From contig ONJB01000028.1 of NCBI GenBank assembly GCA_900318015.1, forward strand, positions 1-36,335: a stretch of 36,335 nucleotides of DNA, read 5' to 3'. This DNA is from an uncultured Bacteroidales bacterium (GTDB taxonomy: Bacteria; Bacteroidota; Bacteroidia; Bacteroidales; UBA932). The translations under genes and the position numbers were made by a program. Below, in pieces: positions 1-6,869 of the stretch (position 1 is its first letter; each line of letters starts with the position of its first letter). The notes beneath the pieces are model-generated. The model saw nothing but the letters and a program-made list of their open reading frames with translations. It did not search any database and was not told the origin of the DNA.

Positions 1-308
1 TTCTCCACGGCCGTCTTGAAGTTGATGAGGTTGAAGCTCTGGAACACGAAGCCGATCATCCGGTTGCGGTAGTCCGCCGCCTGCTTTTCGGTCAGGTCCT
101 TGATGAGCTTGCCGTCCAGCCAGTATTCGCCGGTGTCGTAGTTGTCCAGGATGCCCAGGATATTGAGAAGGGTGGACTTGCCGGAGCCGGAAGCGCCCAT
201 GATGGACACGAACTCCCCGCGCTCGATGGCGAGGTCGATGCCCTTGAGCACGTGCAGCGGCTGTCCGTTGTCGTACGTCTTGTTGATTCCCTTGAGTTCG
301 ATCAGCAT
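1..308 (-). CDS. ABC transporter ATP-binding protein, LolD/MacB type (partial, left edge)
   Basis: This is the first 102 residues of an ATP-binding cassette protein; the rest lies beyond the left edge. Translation from the ATG at 308 shows a Walker A motif (GASGSGKST, about residues 38-46) and a Q-loop (FVFQSFNLI, about 88-96). The short spacing and the LNILG segment after Walker A are typical of the LolD/MacB/FtsE group, which couples ATP hydrolysis to extraction or export of lipoproteins or small molecules by FtsX-like permeases. No partner permease is next to it in the window; the permease at 23158 is too far away to assign. A very good promoter (338-345 with a -33 box at 366-369) lies 29 bases upstream, so it starts its own transcript. 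Signature and Walker B motifs are not visible because of truncation. Confidence 0.9.
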   Translation of the reverse strand, partial: MLIELKGINKTYDNGQPLHVLKGIDLAIERGEFVSIMGASGSGKSTLLNILGILDNYDTGEYWLDGKLIKDLTEKQAADYRNRMIGFVFQSFNLINFKTAVE

Positions 309-337
309 TTGTTGTGTATTAGTATGCTATTACACTG

Positions 338-369
338 CAAATATAAACGGAAAAAATGAACCGGCCAAA
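338..369 (-). promoter_or_regulatory. Bacteroidota promoter for the ABC ATPase gene
   Basis: On the minus strand TATATTTG (338-345) matches the TAnnTTTG -7 box exactly, and TTTG (366-369) sits 20 bases upstream as the -33 box. This is the most complete promoter in the window. The -33 box lies inside the left arm of the hairpin at 362-391. Confidence 0.8.
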
Positions 370-391
370 TCTTTTTGCAAAAATTTGGCCG
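362..391 (-). terminator. Hairpin after the acyl-CoA synthetase gene
   Basis: A 9-bp perfect inverted repeat (362-370 with 383-391, arms CGGCCAAAT and ATTTGGCCG) lies 31 bases past the fadD stop on the minus strand. A run of six T (minus strand, 351-356) follows after five bases. The gap before the T run makes it an imperfect intrinsic terminator. Confidence 0.5.
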
Positions 392-422
392 ATTCGATAT
401 AAAAATGCTGTCTGTCAGTATT

Positions 423-2345
423 TTATTTCAGCGCCTCGAGGTTGCGTGGATTCTTGATGTCTTTTCCTTCGGCCGTATAGAGGTAGTCCAGCAGGGAGGC
501 GTAGTGTTCTTCCACCTTGCCGCGGACGATCTTCATCGTGGAGTTCATCATCTTGTTGGCGATGGTGAATTCCTCGTCGCAGATGCCGACGGCGGTCGGG
601 TGCCAGCGCTCGGGGAACATGCCCTCGTGCTTGCCGCCCTTCTTGTAGGAGTCTACTTCCTGCTGGATGATGTCCAGCATCGCCTTGCGGCCTTCCTCGG
701 AGGCGGCGTCGAGGCCCTTGGCCTCCACGGCCTCCTTCAGTGCGGCCTTGTCGGGCACGATGAGGGCGACGCAGTATGGCTTCTGGTTGTTGTGCAGGAC
801 GCACGCGTTGACGAACTTGGAGACCTCGGTGAGGTTGTCCTCGAAGCCCTCGGGGGAGTACTTTTCACCGTCGGAGGAGATGAGGAGGCTCTTGAAGCGG
901 CCCACGACATACAGGAATTCCGGATCCTCCGGGCAGATGTAGCCCATGTCGCCGGTATGGAGCCAGCCGTCGATGATGGTGTCGGCCGTGGCCTTGGGAT
1001 TCTTCCAGTAGCCGGCCATCACGTTCTCGCCGCGGATGACGATTTCGCCGCGCGTGCCGTGCGGGACTTCCTTGCCTTCGGCGTCCAGGATGACGATGTC
1101 CATCGGCTTTACCAGGCGGCCGGAGGAGCCGAAACGGGCGTGGCCCGCGGAGTTCGCACAGATGATCGGGGTGGCCTCGGTGAGGCCGTAGCCCTGGAAC
1201 ATGGGCATGCCCACGGCGCAGAAGAAGCGCTGGAGCTCGATGTCCAGCAGGGCGCCGCCGCCCACGAAGAACTGCATCCGGCCGCCGAAGCTCTCGCGCA
1301 CCTGCTTGAAGAGGATCTTGTCGAACAGGGCGACGAGGGGCTTCCGCCAGAAGGTGCCGCCCGTCCCGCGGTTGTAGTATTCCTTGTTGTACTTGATGGC
1401 GTTCTGGACGGCGAAGTTGAAGAGTTTCTCCACTTTCGGGCCCTTCTTCTTGATGCCGGCCTCGATGTTCTTCTTGAAGTTGCGGGCCAGGGCCGGGACG
1501 GACAGCATCACGTGCGGGCGCGTTTCGGCAATGGCCGCCGGAACGTTGCGCAGGGTGGCGAGGGCGTTCTTGCCGATGGGCACGAAAGCGATGGAACCGG
1601 CGTAGCCCATCATCGTGTACATGCCCGCGACGTGTGCGAAGCAGTGGTCCAGCGGGAGGATGATGAGCATCGTGGAGTCCGGGCCGATGGAGATGACCGA
1701 GTTGCCCTGGGCCACGTTGGCCGTGTAGTTGCGGTGCGTCAGGAGGATGCCCTTCGGGTCCGCCGTCGTGCCGGAGGTGTAGGAGATGTTCGCATAGTCG
1801 TCCGGACCGATGGACTTGAAACGGGCCTCGAATTCGTCCCGATGGGCCTTCAGGAATTCGTCGCCCATCTTCTGGATCTCGGACATGCGGATTTCCTTGG
1901 GCTCGAGCTTGTCATAGTCGAAGGCGGTGTCGTCGAAGACGATGACCTTCTCCACGTCCGGGCATTCGGCCAGGATGGCGCGGATGCGGGGCAGATGGTT
2001 CCCCGAGACGAAGATGTACTTGGATTCGGAGTGGTTGATGCGGAAGACGAGGTCCTTGCCCTCGCCGAGGTTCACGGAGAGGGGAACATCGACGGCCCCG
2101 GCGTACAGGGCGCCGATCTCCGCCAGGATCCACATCGCGCGGCTCTCGGACAGGAGGGCGATCTTGTCCCCTTTCTTCACGCCCAGGGAGATCAGGCCGG
2201 CGCCGATGCGGTAGGCCTCGTTCCGGGTCTGCTCCTGGGTGATTTCCGTCCACTTGCCGTTTACTTTCTCACGGAGATATACGTGGTCGGCGAACTGTCG
2301 GGTGTTTTTCTCGACAAAGTCGATGATGGTAGGTCTTGCTGTCAT
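423..2345 (-). CDS. fadD: long-chain acyl-CoA synthetase (AMP-forming)
   Basis: This 640-residue protein belongs to the ANL adenylating superfamily and should activate fatty acids to acyl-CoA through an acyl-adenylate, in the cytoplasm or at the inner membrane. The P-loop-like A3 motif YTSGTTADPKG is at about 189-199. The GYGLTEATP motif and the GWLHTGDMGY motif (with the ATP-ribose-binding Asp) follow, and the C-terminal domain keeps a lysine in NSTMKIVRGKV. Length and motif order fit the long-chain (FadD/FAA) branch found in Bacteroidales. The ATG at 2345 lies 20 bases past the terminator of the damaged kinase gene, and no exact TAnnTTTG box is visible in the short gap, so its promoter is unclear. 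Acyl-chain preference cannot be read from sequence. Confidence 0.92.
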   Translation of the reverse strand: MTARPTIIDFVEKNTRQFADHVYLREKVNGKWTEITQEQTRNEAYRIGAGLISLGVKKGDKIALLSESRAMWILAEIGALYAGAVDVPLSVNLGEGKDLVFRINHSESKYIFVSGNHLPRIRAILAECPDVEKVIVFDDTAFDYDKLEPKEIRMSEIQKMGDEFLKAHRDEFEARFKSIGPDDYANISYTSGTTADPKGILLTHRNYTANVAQGNSVISIGPDSTMLIILPLDHCFAHVAGMYTMMGYAGSIAFVPIGKNALATLRNVPAAIAETRPHVMLSVPALARNFKKNIEAGIKKKGPKVEKLFNFAVQNAIKYNKEYYNRGTGGTFWRKPLVALFDKILFKQVRESFGGRMQFFVGGGALLDIELQRFFCAVGMPMFQGYGLTEATPIICANSAGHARFGSSGRLVKPMDIVILDAEGKEVPHGTRGEIVIRGENVMAGYWKNPKATADTIIDGWLHTGDMGYICPEDPEFLYVVGRFKSLLISSDGEKYSPEGFEDNLTEVSKFVNACVLHNNQKPYCVALIVPDKAALKEAVEAKGLDAASEEGRKAMLDIIQQEVDSYKKGGKHEGMFPERWHPTAVGICDEEFTIANKMMNSTMKIVRGKVEEHYASLLDYLYTAEGKDIKNPRNLEALK

Positions 2346-2365
2346 TTACACGTCGTTTAAGTTTG

Positions 2366-2392
2366 AAAAAACCCCGCCGTCATTCGGCAGGG
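2366..2392 (-). terminator. Intrinsic terminator at the end of the damaged kinase gene
   Basis: Arms 2372-2379 and 2385-2392 form an 8-bp stem with one G-T pair and a 5-base loop, followed on the minus strand by six T (2366-2371). The kinase stop codon (2380-2382) lies in the loop, so the terminator overlaps the gene's 3' end. Confidence 0.8.
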
Positions 2393-2946
2393 AAAAGGCC
2401 GAAGAGCTCGGCGTCGATCTTGTCCGTGATGTACTGGAAGTCCTCGGGCTTGTTCTCGAACTTGACCTTATCCACGTCGACCACCAGCAGGCGGGCCTTG
2501 TAGTCCTTGATCCAGTCCTCGTAGCGCTGGTTCAGGCCGGTGATGTAGTCGATGCGGATGGACCGCTCGTACTCGCGGCCGCGCTTCACTCGCGGCCGCG
2601 CTTCTGGATCTGGGCGATGAGGTTCGGGATGGAGCTGCGGAGGTAGATCAGCAGGTCCGGCGGGTTCACCAGGGACATCATCAGGTCGAAGAGGTCGGAG
2701 TAGTTCTCGAAGTCGCGGGTGGACATCAGGCCCATCGCGTGGAGGTTCGGGGCGAAGATGCGGGCGTCCTCGTAGATGGTGCGGTCCTGGATGATGATGT
2801 CCTTCTGCTTGGAAATCTCCACCACCGGCGAGGTAGGGGTTGAAGTCGACGGATTCGAACTTCGGGGTCCACCCGTAGTGGGCGGCGAGCATCTTGGTCA
2901 GCGTGGTCTTTCCGCTGCCGATATTTCCGGCGATGGCGATATGCAT
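2380..2946 (-). pseudogene. deoxynucleoside kinase paralog, internally deleted and frameshifted
   Basis: The start (P-loop GNIGSGKTT, residues 7-15) and the end (from KRGREYERSIRIDY to the stop) are clearly a deoxynucleoside kinase close to the intact gene at 3009-3620. Between them the reading frame is wrong. After NPYLA (residue 40) the kinase sequence resumes one frame over at VVEISKQKD, and 24 residues present in the paralog (its 41-64) are missing. That is a loss of about 71 bases if the two were once equal in length. The middle frame, with the catalytic-region DRT, stops at a 17-bp tandem duplication (2571-2604) that returns to the original frame. A continuous 188-residue frame therefore exists, but its middle is scrambled and lacks DRT. 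It is either a real pseudogene or a sequence/assembly error. It has its own promoter at 2992-2999. Confidence 0.85.
2571..2604. repeat. 17-bp perfect tandem duplication inside the kinase gene
   Basis: The unit ACTCGCGGCCGCGCTTC occurs twice in a row (2571-2587 and 2588-2604). Removing one copy restores the KRGREYE reading that matches KRGRDYE in the paralog. The unit contains the palindrome GCGGCCGC, a plausible slippage or assembly trouble spot. Confidence 0.95.
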
Positions 2947-2961
2947 GATGATAAGGTTTTA

Positions 2962-2987
2962 GATCCTTCGGCTTCGCTCAGGATGAC
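2962..2987 (-). repeat. REP-like dispersed repeat in the kinase 5' leader
   Basis: Read on the minus strand, this 26-base element runs GTCATCCTGAGCG, then AAGCCGAAGGATC, with short ATCCT/AGGAT arms. From memory it resembles a short intergenic repeat common in Bacteroidota and other environmental genomes, whose spurious translations read like DPSASLRMT. It is the only copy I noticed here, lying between the promoter at 2992-2999 and the kinase start at 2946. Confidence 0.55.
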
Positions 2988-2991
2988 AATG

Positions 2992-2999
2992 CAAAAGTA
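2992..2999 (-). promoter_or_regulatory. -7 box for the damaged kinase gene
   Basis: TACTTTTG on the minus strand fits TAnnTTTG exactly, 45 bases upstream of the start at 2946. A TTTG at 3015-3018 is closer than the usual 19-21 base spacing, so the -33 element is weak. The box lies directly downstream of the intact kinase gene's stop. Confidence 0.55.
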
Positions 3000-3008
3000 G
3001 CAATTATT

Positions 3009-3620
3009 TCAGAACAAACCATACAGTTCCGCGTCGATGCGGTCCGTGATGAGGGCGAAGTCCTCGGGGCGGTTCAGGAAATCCAGGTCGTCCACGTCGA
3101 TGGTGATCAGGCGTCCGGTGTAGCTGCCGATCCACTCCTCGTACCGCTCGTTCAGGCCGGCGAGATACTCGATGGAGATGCCCTGCTCGTAGTCGCGGCC
3201 GCGCTTGGCGATCTGGGCGACCAGGTGTTCGATGGAACTCTTCAGGTAGATCAGCAGGTCCGGCTGCTTCACCACTTCCATCATCACGTTGTAAGAGTCC
3301 ATGAACGTGTGGTAGTCCCGCTCCGACAGGTTCCCCTGCGCGTAGTTGTTCGCCACGAAGATGTTCACGCCCTCCATCACGGTCCGGTCCTGGATGATGA
3401 CGTCCTTGGACTTGCCGATCTCGATGACATCGTGCAGCCGCTTGTTCAGGAAGTACATCTCGAGGGCGAAGGACCAGCGCTTGATGTCGGCGTAGTAGTC
3501 CGCCAGGTAGGGATTGTAGGTCACCGACTCGAACTTCGGGGTCCAGCCGTAGTGCCGGGCGAGGAGGGTGGTGAGCGTCGTCTTGCCGCTGCCGATGTTG
3601 CCTGCGATTCCGATGTGCAT
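3009..3620 (-). CDS. deoxynucleoside kinase (dNK family)
   Basis: This 203-residue protein is an intact member of the thymidine-kinase-2/deoxyadenosine-deoxyguanosine kinase family, which phosphorylates deoxynucleosides with ATP for dNTP salvage in the cytoplasm. Visible motifs are the P-loop GNIGSGKTT (7-15), the helix with RWSFALEMYFLNKR that lines the substrate pocket in this family (about 48-61), the DRT triplet (78-80) equivalent to DRS/ERS, and the arginine-rich lid AKRGRDYE (about 138-145). The ATG at 3620 lies 22 bases from an exact -7 box (3642-3649). It sits just upstream of a damaged paralog on the same strand; paired dNK subunits are known in some bacteria, so the loss of one partner could matter. 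Substrate specificity cannot be told from sequence. Confidence 0.92.
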   Translation of the reverse strand: MHIGIAGNIGSGKTTLTTLLARHYGWTPKFESVTYNPYLADYYADIKRWSFALEMYFLNKRLHDVIEIGKSKDVIIQDRTVMEGVNIFVANNYAQGNLSERDYHTFMDSYNVMMEVVKQPDLLIYLKSSIEHLVAQIAKRGRDYEQGISIEYLAGLNERYEEWIGSYTGRLITIDVDDLDFLNRPEDFALITDRIDAELYGLF

Positions 3621-3641
3621 GGGAGAGAGGGGTTATCTTTA

Positions 3642-3673
3642 CAAAGTTAGGGAAATATTCCGTATTTTTGCAA
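3642..3673 (-). promoter_or_regulatory. Promoter of the intact kinase gene
   Basis: TAACTTTG (minus strand, 3642-3649) is an exact -7 box, with TTG at 3671-3673 spaced 21 bases upstream. It overlaps the divergent promoter of the MBL hydrolase at 3663-3670. Confidence 0.75.
3663..3670 (+). promoter_or_regulatory. -7 box for the MBL hydrolase gene
   Basis: TATTTTTG fits TAnnTTTG exactly and lies 21 bases before the ATG at 3692. Its last three bases form an in-frame TTG, so that TTG cannot be the translation start. No clear -33 TTG is seen. Confidence 0.65.
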
Positions 3674-3691
3674 GGTAATCCGATTGTCGCC

Positions 3692-4393
3692 ATGCTTCAG
3701 ATCAAGATTTTTCCGGTGAACCCGCTGGGGGCCAACTGCTACGTATGCTGGGAAGATGCGGGCAAGGCCTGCATCGTCGTGGACCCCGGTTTCTACCGCG
3801 ACGACGAGGAGGAGATGGTGTCCTCCTTCCTTTCCGAAAACGGCCTCACGCCCGACGCCGTCTTCCTGACGCACGCCCACTTCGACCACGCCTGGAGCGC
3901 GGCCTCCGTGTCCCGGCGCTATGGCTGCCCGGTCTGGATGTCGGCGGCCGACGACCCCATCCTCCGGGACCATTCCGCCATGTTGAACCGGCTTCAGTTG
4001 GAGAAAACCGTCGAGCTGTTCGCGTACCGGGATGCGACGGACGGAGAGGTCATCCACGCCGGCGGTGTCGACTGGAAAGTGATTGCAACCCCCGGGCACA
4101 CGCCGGGGTGCGTATGCTACTGGTGCGAGCAATGGGGCGTCGTCCTGTCGGGCGACACCCTCTTCGCCGGCAGCATCGGCCGGACCGACCTGGACGGCGG
4201 CGACTATGACGCGCTCATGAAATCCCTGCGGGAAAAGCTCCTGACCCTCCCGGGGGACACGGATGTCCTCCCGGGCCACGGCCACCCGACCAGCATCGCC
4301 CGCGAAGCCGCCACCAACCCCTTCCTTCTTCCCTTCAACGAGCCCAACACCGATTGGTCGGATGAGGACGGCCTCGCTATCGACGGAATCTAG
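3692..4393 (+). CDS. MBL-fold metallo-hydrolase, glyoxalase II-like
   Basis: This 233-residue cytoplasmic protein is a metallo-beta-lactamase-fold hydrolase of the compact hydroxyacylglutathione-hydrolase-like (YcbL-type) group. The metal ligands are all present: HAHFDH (61-66), His136 in GHTPG, Asp155 in SGDTLFAGSIGRTD, and His196 in PGHGH. It lacks the long C-terminal substrate domain of true glyoxalase II, so the substrate is open; small thioesters are the usual guess. I chose the ATG at 3692 over the in-frame TTG at 3668 because the latter overlaps the promoter box. It precedes recJ on the same strand, but recJ has its own promoter. Confidence 0.9.
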   Translation: MLQIKIFPVNPLGANCYVCWEDAGKACIVVDPGFYRDDEEEMVSSFLSENGLTPDAVFLTHAHFDHAWSAASVSRRYGCPVWMSAADDPILRDHSAMLNRLQLEKTVELFAYRDATDGEVIHAGGVDWKVIATPGHTPGCVCYWCEQWGVVLSGDTLFAGSIGRTDLDGGDYDALMKSLREKLLTLPGDTDVLPGHGHPTSIAREAATNPFLLPFNEPNTDWSDEDGLAIDGI

Positions 4394-4414
4394 GCGATTC
4401 CCCGGGGCTCTTTC

Positions 4415-4445
4415 TTGCTTTTGCCGATAGTTTTTCGTAATTTTG
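4415..4445 (+). promoter_or_regulatory. recJ promoter (near-leaderless)
   Basis: TTG (4415-4417), a 20-base spacer and TAATTTTG (4438-4445) form a full -33/-7 pair. The -7 box ends only seven bases before the recJ ATG at 4453, so the mRNA would have almost no 5' leader. Confidence 0.75.
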
Positions 4446-4452
4446 TACGACT

Positions 4453-6189
4453 ATGGGCATCACGGAACGGAAATGGACCGTCCATGATTCGGGGAATCCC
4501 GAAAAGGTGGGACGGCTGGCGACGGAGCTCGGCGTGGACCGGGTTCTCGCGGAGCTGCTGGTCCAGCGCGGCGTGGAAACCTTCGAGCAGGCCCGCCGTT
4601 TCTTCCGTCCCAGCCTCGACGACCTTCACGACCCGTTCCTGATGAAGGACATGGACAAGGCCGTGGAACGCCTCCACGAGGCCATCACCAAGGGACAGAA
4701 AATCCTGGTCTACGGCGATTACGACGTGGACGGCACGACGGCCGTCGCCCTGGTCTATTCCTTCGTCCGCCGCTTCACCAAGCGGGTCGAATATTACATC
4801 CCCGACCGTTATGACGAGGGCTACGGCGTGTCGTACAAGGGCCTGGACTGGGCATCGGACAACGGCATCAACCTCCTCATCACCCTGGACTGCGGCATCA
4901 AGGCCATCGAGAAGGTGGAGTACGCCCGGAGCAAGGGCATCGACGTAATCATCTGCGACCACCACCTGCCGGAGAACGAGCTTCCCGGCGCCGTGGCGGT
5001 CCTGGATCCCAAGCGGGAGGACGACCACTATCCCTTCGACGACCTGTGCGGCTGCGGCGTCGGCTTCAAGTTCGTCCAGGGCTATTCCCAGAAATACAAC
5101 ATCGACTTCGAGACCCTGGAACCCCTGCTGGACCTGCAGGTGGTGTCCATCGCCTCCGACCTGGTGTCCATGGTGGGGGAGAACCGCGTCCTCGCGCATT
5201 TCGGCCTCAAGCGCCTGAACGAGAATCCCCGCAAGGGCCTGCTCGCGATGCTGAGCCTCGCGAAGCTGGAGCCCGGCCACGTGACCATCGACGACATCGT
5301 CTTCAAGATCGGCCCGCGCATCAATGCCGCCGGCCGCATGGAGTCCGGCCGCCTCGCGGTGGAACTCCTGACGGCGATGGACGACCGCTCGGCCTTCCAG
5401 ATCGGCGAGAAGATCAACGACAACAACAACGAGCGCAAGAACATCGACCGGGAGATTACCCAGGAGGCCCTGGAGATGGTCCAGAACGGCACCGCCCTCG
5501 AAACGGAGAACGTGACCATCGTCTATAACCCGACCTGGAACAAGGGTGTCGTGGGCATCGTCGCCTCCCGGCTCGTGGAGGCCTATTACAAGCCCACGGT
5601 GGTCCTTACGAAGTCCAACGGCTTCATCACCGGTTCCGCCCGCAGCGTCGCCGGGTTCGACCTGTATGCCTCCATCGAGAGTTGCGCGGACCTGCTCGAG
5701 AACTTCGGCGGCCACGTCTATGCCGCCGGCCTCACGATGAAGGAGGAGCACCTGGAGGAGTTCTGCAAGCGGATGAACCGCTTCGTCTCCGGCAATATCA
5801 CCAAGCAGGAGCTCACCCCGGTGGTGGACATCGACGCCCGCCTGGACTTCTCGCAGATCACCCCCAAGTTCTTCCGCATCCTCAAGCAGTTCCAGCCCTT
5901 CGGCCCCGGAAACTCCAACCCGGTTTTCCTCACGGAAGACGTCTATGACGCCGGCAACGGCCGGAAAGTGGGCGCCGGCGGCGTGCACCTGAAGCTGGAC
6001 CTGATGCAGGAGTCCCAGCCCTACCGCCAGATTCCGGCCATCGGCTTCAACATGGCCGACTTCTACGACCACATCAAGGCCGGCAACCCCATCGACGTGT
6101 GCTACTCCATCGTCGAGAACTTCTACCGCGGCTCCTCCACCTTGCAGCTCCGTCTCAAGGACATGCGGGAACGGGACGAATTGATTTAA
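4453..6189 (+). CDS. recJ: single-stranded-DNA-specific exonuclease RecJ
   Basis: This 578-residue DHH-family 5'-3' exonuclease degrades single-stranded DNA in RecF-pathway recombination, mismatch repair and replication-fork processing. The DHH core carries YGDYDVDG (87-94), DCG (146-148) and DHH (169-171), which bind the two catalytic metals. The DHHA1 domain has the expected GGHVYAAGLTM motif at about 417-427, and an OB-like domain closes the protein. Length is normal for the family. The ATG at 4453 is the first in frame and sits just after a strong promoter, which suggests leaderless translation. The gene is followed after 14 bases by an SGNH hydrolase that may share the transcript. Confidence 0.96.
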   Translation: MGITERKWTVHDSGNPEKVGRLATELGVDRVLAELLVQRGVETFEQARRFFRPSLDDLHDPFLMKDMDKAVERLHEAITKGQKILVYGDYDVDGTTAVALVYSFVRRFTKRVEYYIPDRYDEGYGVSYKGLDWASDNGINLLITLDCGIKAIEKVEYARSKGIDVIICDHHLPENELPGAVAVLDPKREDDHYPFDDLCGCGVGFKFVQGYSQKYNIDFETLEPLLDLQVVSIASDLVSMVGENRVLAHFGLKRLNENPRKGLLAMLSLAKLEPGHVTIDDIVFKIGPRINAAGRMESGRLAVELLTAMDDRSAFQIGEKINDNNNERKNIDREITQEALEMVQNGTALETENVTIVYNPTWNKGVVGIVASRLVEAYYKPTVVLTKSNGFITGSARSVAGFDLYASIESCADLLENFGGHVYAAGLTMKEEHLEEFCKRMNRFVSGNITKQELTPVVDIDARLDFSQITPKFFRILKQFQPFGPGNSNPVFLTEDVYDAGNGRKVGAGGVHLKLDLMQESQPYRQIPAIGFNMADFYDHIKAGNPIDVCYSIVENFYRGSSTLQLRLKDMRERDELI

Positions 6190-6203
6190 CCCCCCTCGGA
6201 CAT

Positions 6204-6866
6204 ATGAAAAGGCTTGCTCTTTTTTTGATGCTGCTGACCCTGGGTTTCGGGGCCGGAGCGCAGAAGATCGTCCATTTGAACCGGTATGCCGCCGCCAATG
6301 CCGCGCTTCCGCCGGCGGAAGGTCCCCGTGTGGTCCTGTACGGGGACTCCATCACCGATGGCTGGGCCTCCCAGCGCAAGGATTTCTTCGCCGCCACCGG
6401 CTTCATCGGCCGCGGCATCAGCGGGGAGGAGACGGCCCAGATGCTTCTCCGTTTCCGGGCCGACGTGATCGACATCGGCGCCTCCACGATGGTCCTGCTC
6501 GCGGGCATCAATGACATTGCCCAGAACATGGGCGACCCGTATGTGGAGGACGTCACCTATGCGAACATCCTGAGCATGGTCGACCTCTGCTGGCAGAACG
6601 GCATCCGGCCGGTCATCTGCGGGGTGCTGCCTTCCTACAACCTTCGCTGGCGTCCTGAGGTCACGGATACCTATGAAAAAGTGTTGAGCCTCAACGCCCG
6701 CCTCAAGGCCTACTGCGAGCGCCACGGCGTCACTTACATCGATTACGGCAGCGTCCTCGCCGGTCCCGACGGCAAGATCAAGGCGGAGTATTCCGGAGAC
6801 ACCGTCCACCCGAATGCGGCCGGTTACGAGCTCATGGAAAAACTCCTGCTGGAGACGCTGAAGTAA
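6204..6866 (+). CDS. secreted SGNH/GDSL-family hydrolase
   Basis: This 220-residue protein begins with a signal peptide (MKRLALFLMLLTLGFGAGAQ, cleavage likely near residue 20), so it should act in the periplasm or be exported. The four SGNH blocks are visible: GDSITDGW with the nucleophile Ser49, the block II glycine in GRGISGEE (about 72), Asn103 in LAGINDI, and Asp199 and His202 in DTVHPNAAG. The family includes acetyl-esterases, TesA-like lipases and rhamnogalacturonan or sialate esterases; secreted Bacteroidales members often remove acetyl groups from glycans, but no neighbour supports a specific substrate. It follows recJ by 14 bases and ends three bases before the convergent tonB-like gene, leaving no room for a terminator. 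Confidence 0.9.
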   Translation: MKRLALFLMLLTLGFGAGAQKIVHLNRYAAANAALPPAEGPRVVLYGDSITDGWASQRKDFFAATGFIGRGISGEETAQMLLRFRADVIDIGASTMVLLAGINDIAQNMGDPYVEDVTYANILSMVDLCWQNGIRPVICGVLPSYNLRWRPEVTDTYEKVLSLNARLKAYCERHGVTYIDYGSVLAGPDGKIKAEYSGDTVHPNAAGYELMEKLLLETLK

Positions 6867-6869
6867 AAT

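Noticed and set aside
375-2360. A 661-residue plus-strand frame opposite fadD
   Set aside because: The minus strand carries all acyl-CoA synthetase motifs, and the plus product is the same His/Val/Asp-rich shadow type.
3668-3691. TTG start giving an eight-residue longer MBL hydrolase
   Set aside because: The TTG is part of the -7 promoter box, upstream of the expected transcription start.
4385-4401. Small hairpin at the end of the MBL gene as a terminator
   Set aside because: The 6-bp stem is not followed directly by a T run, and it overlaps the stop codon region; support is too weak to list as a feature.
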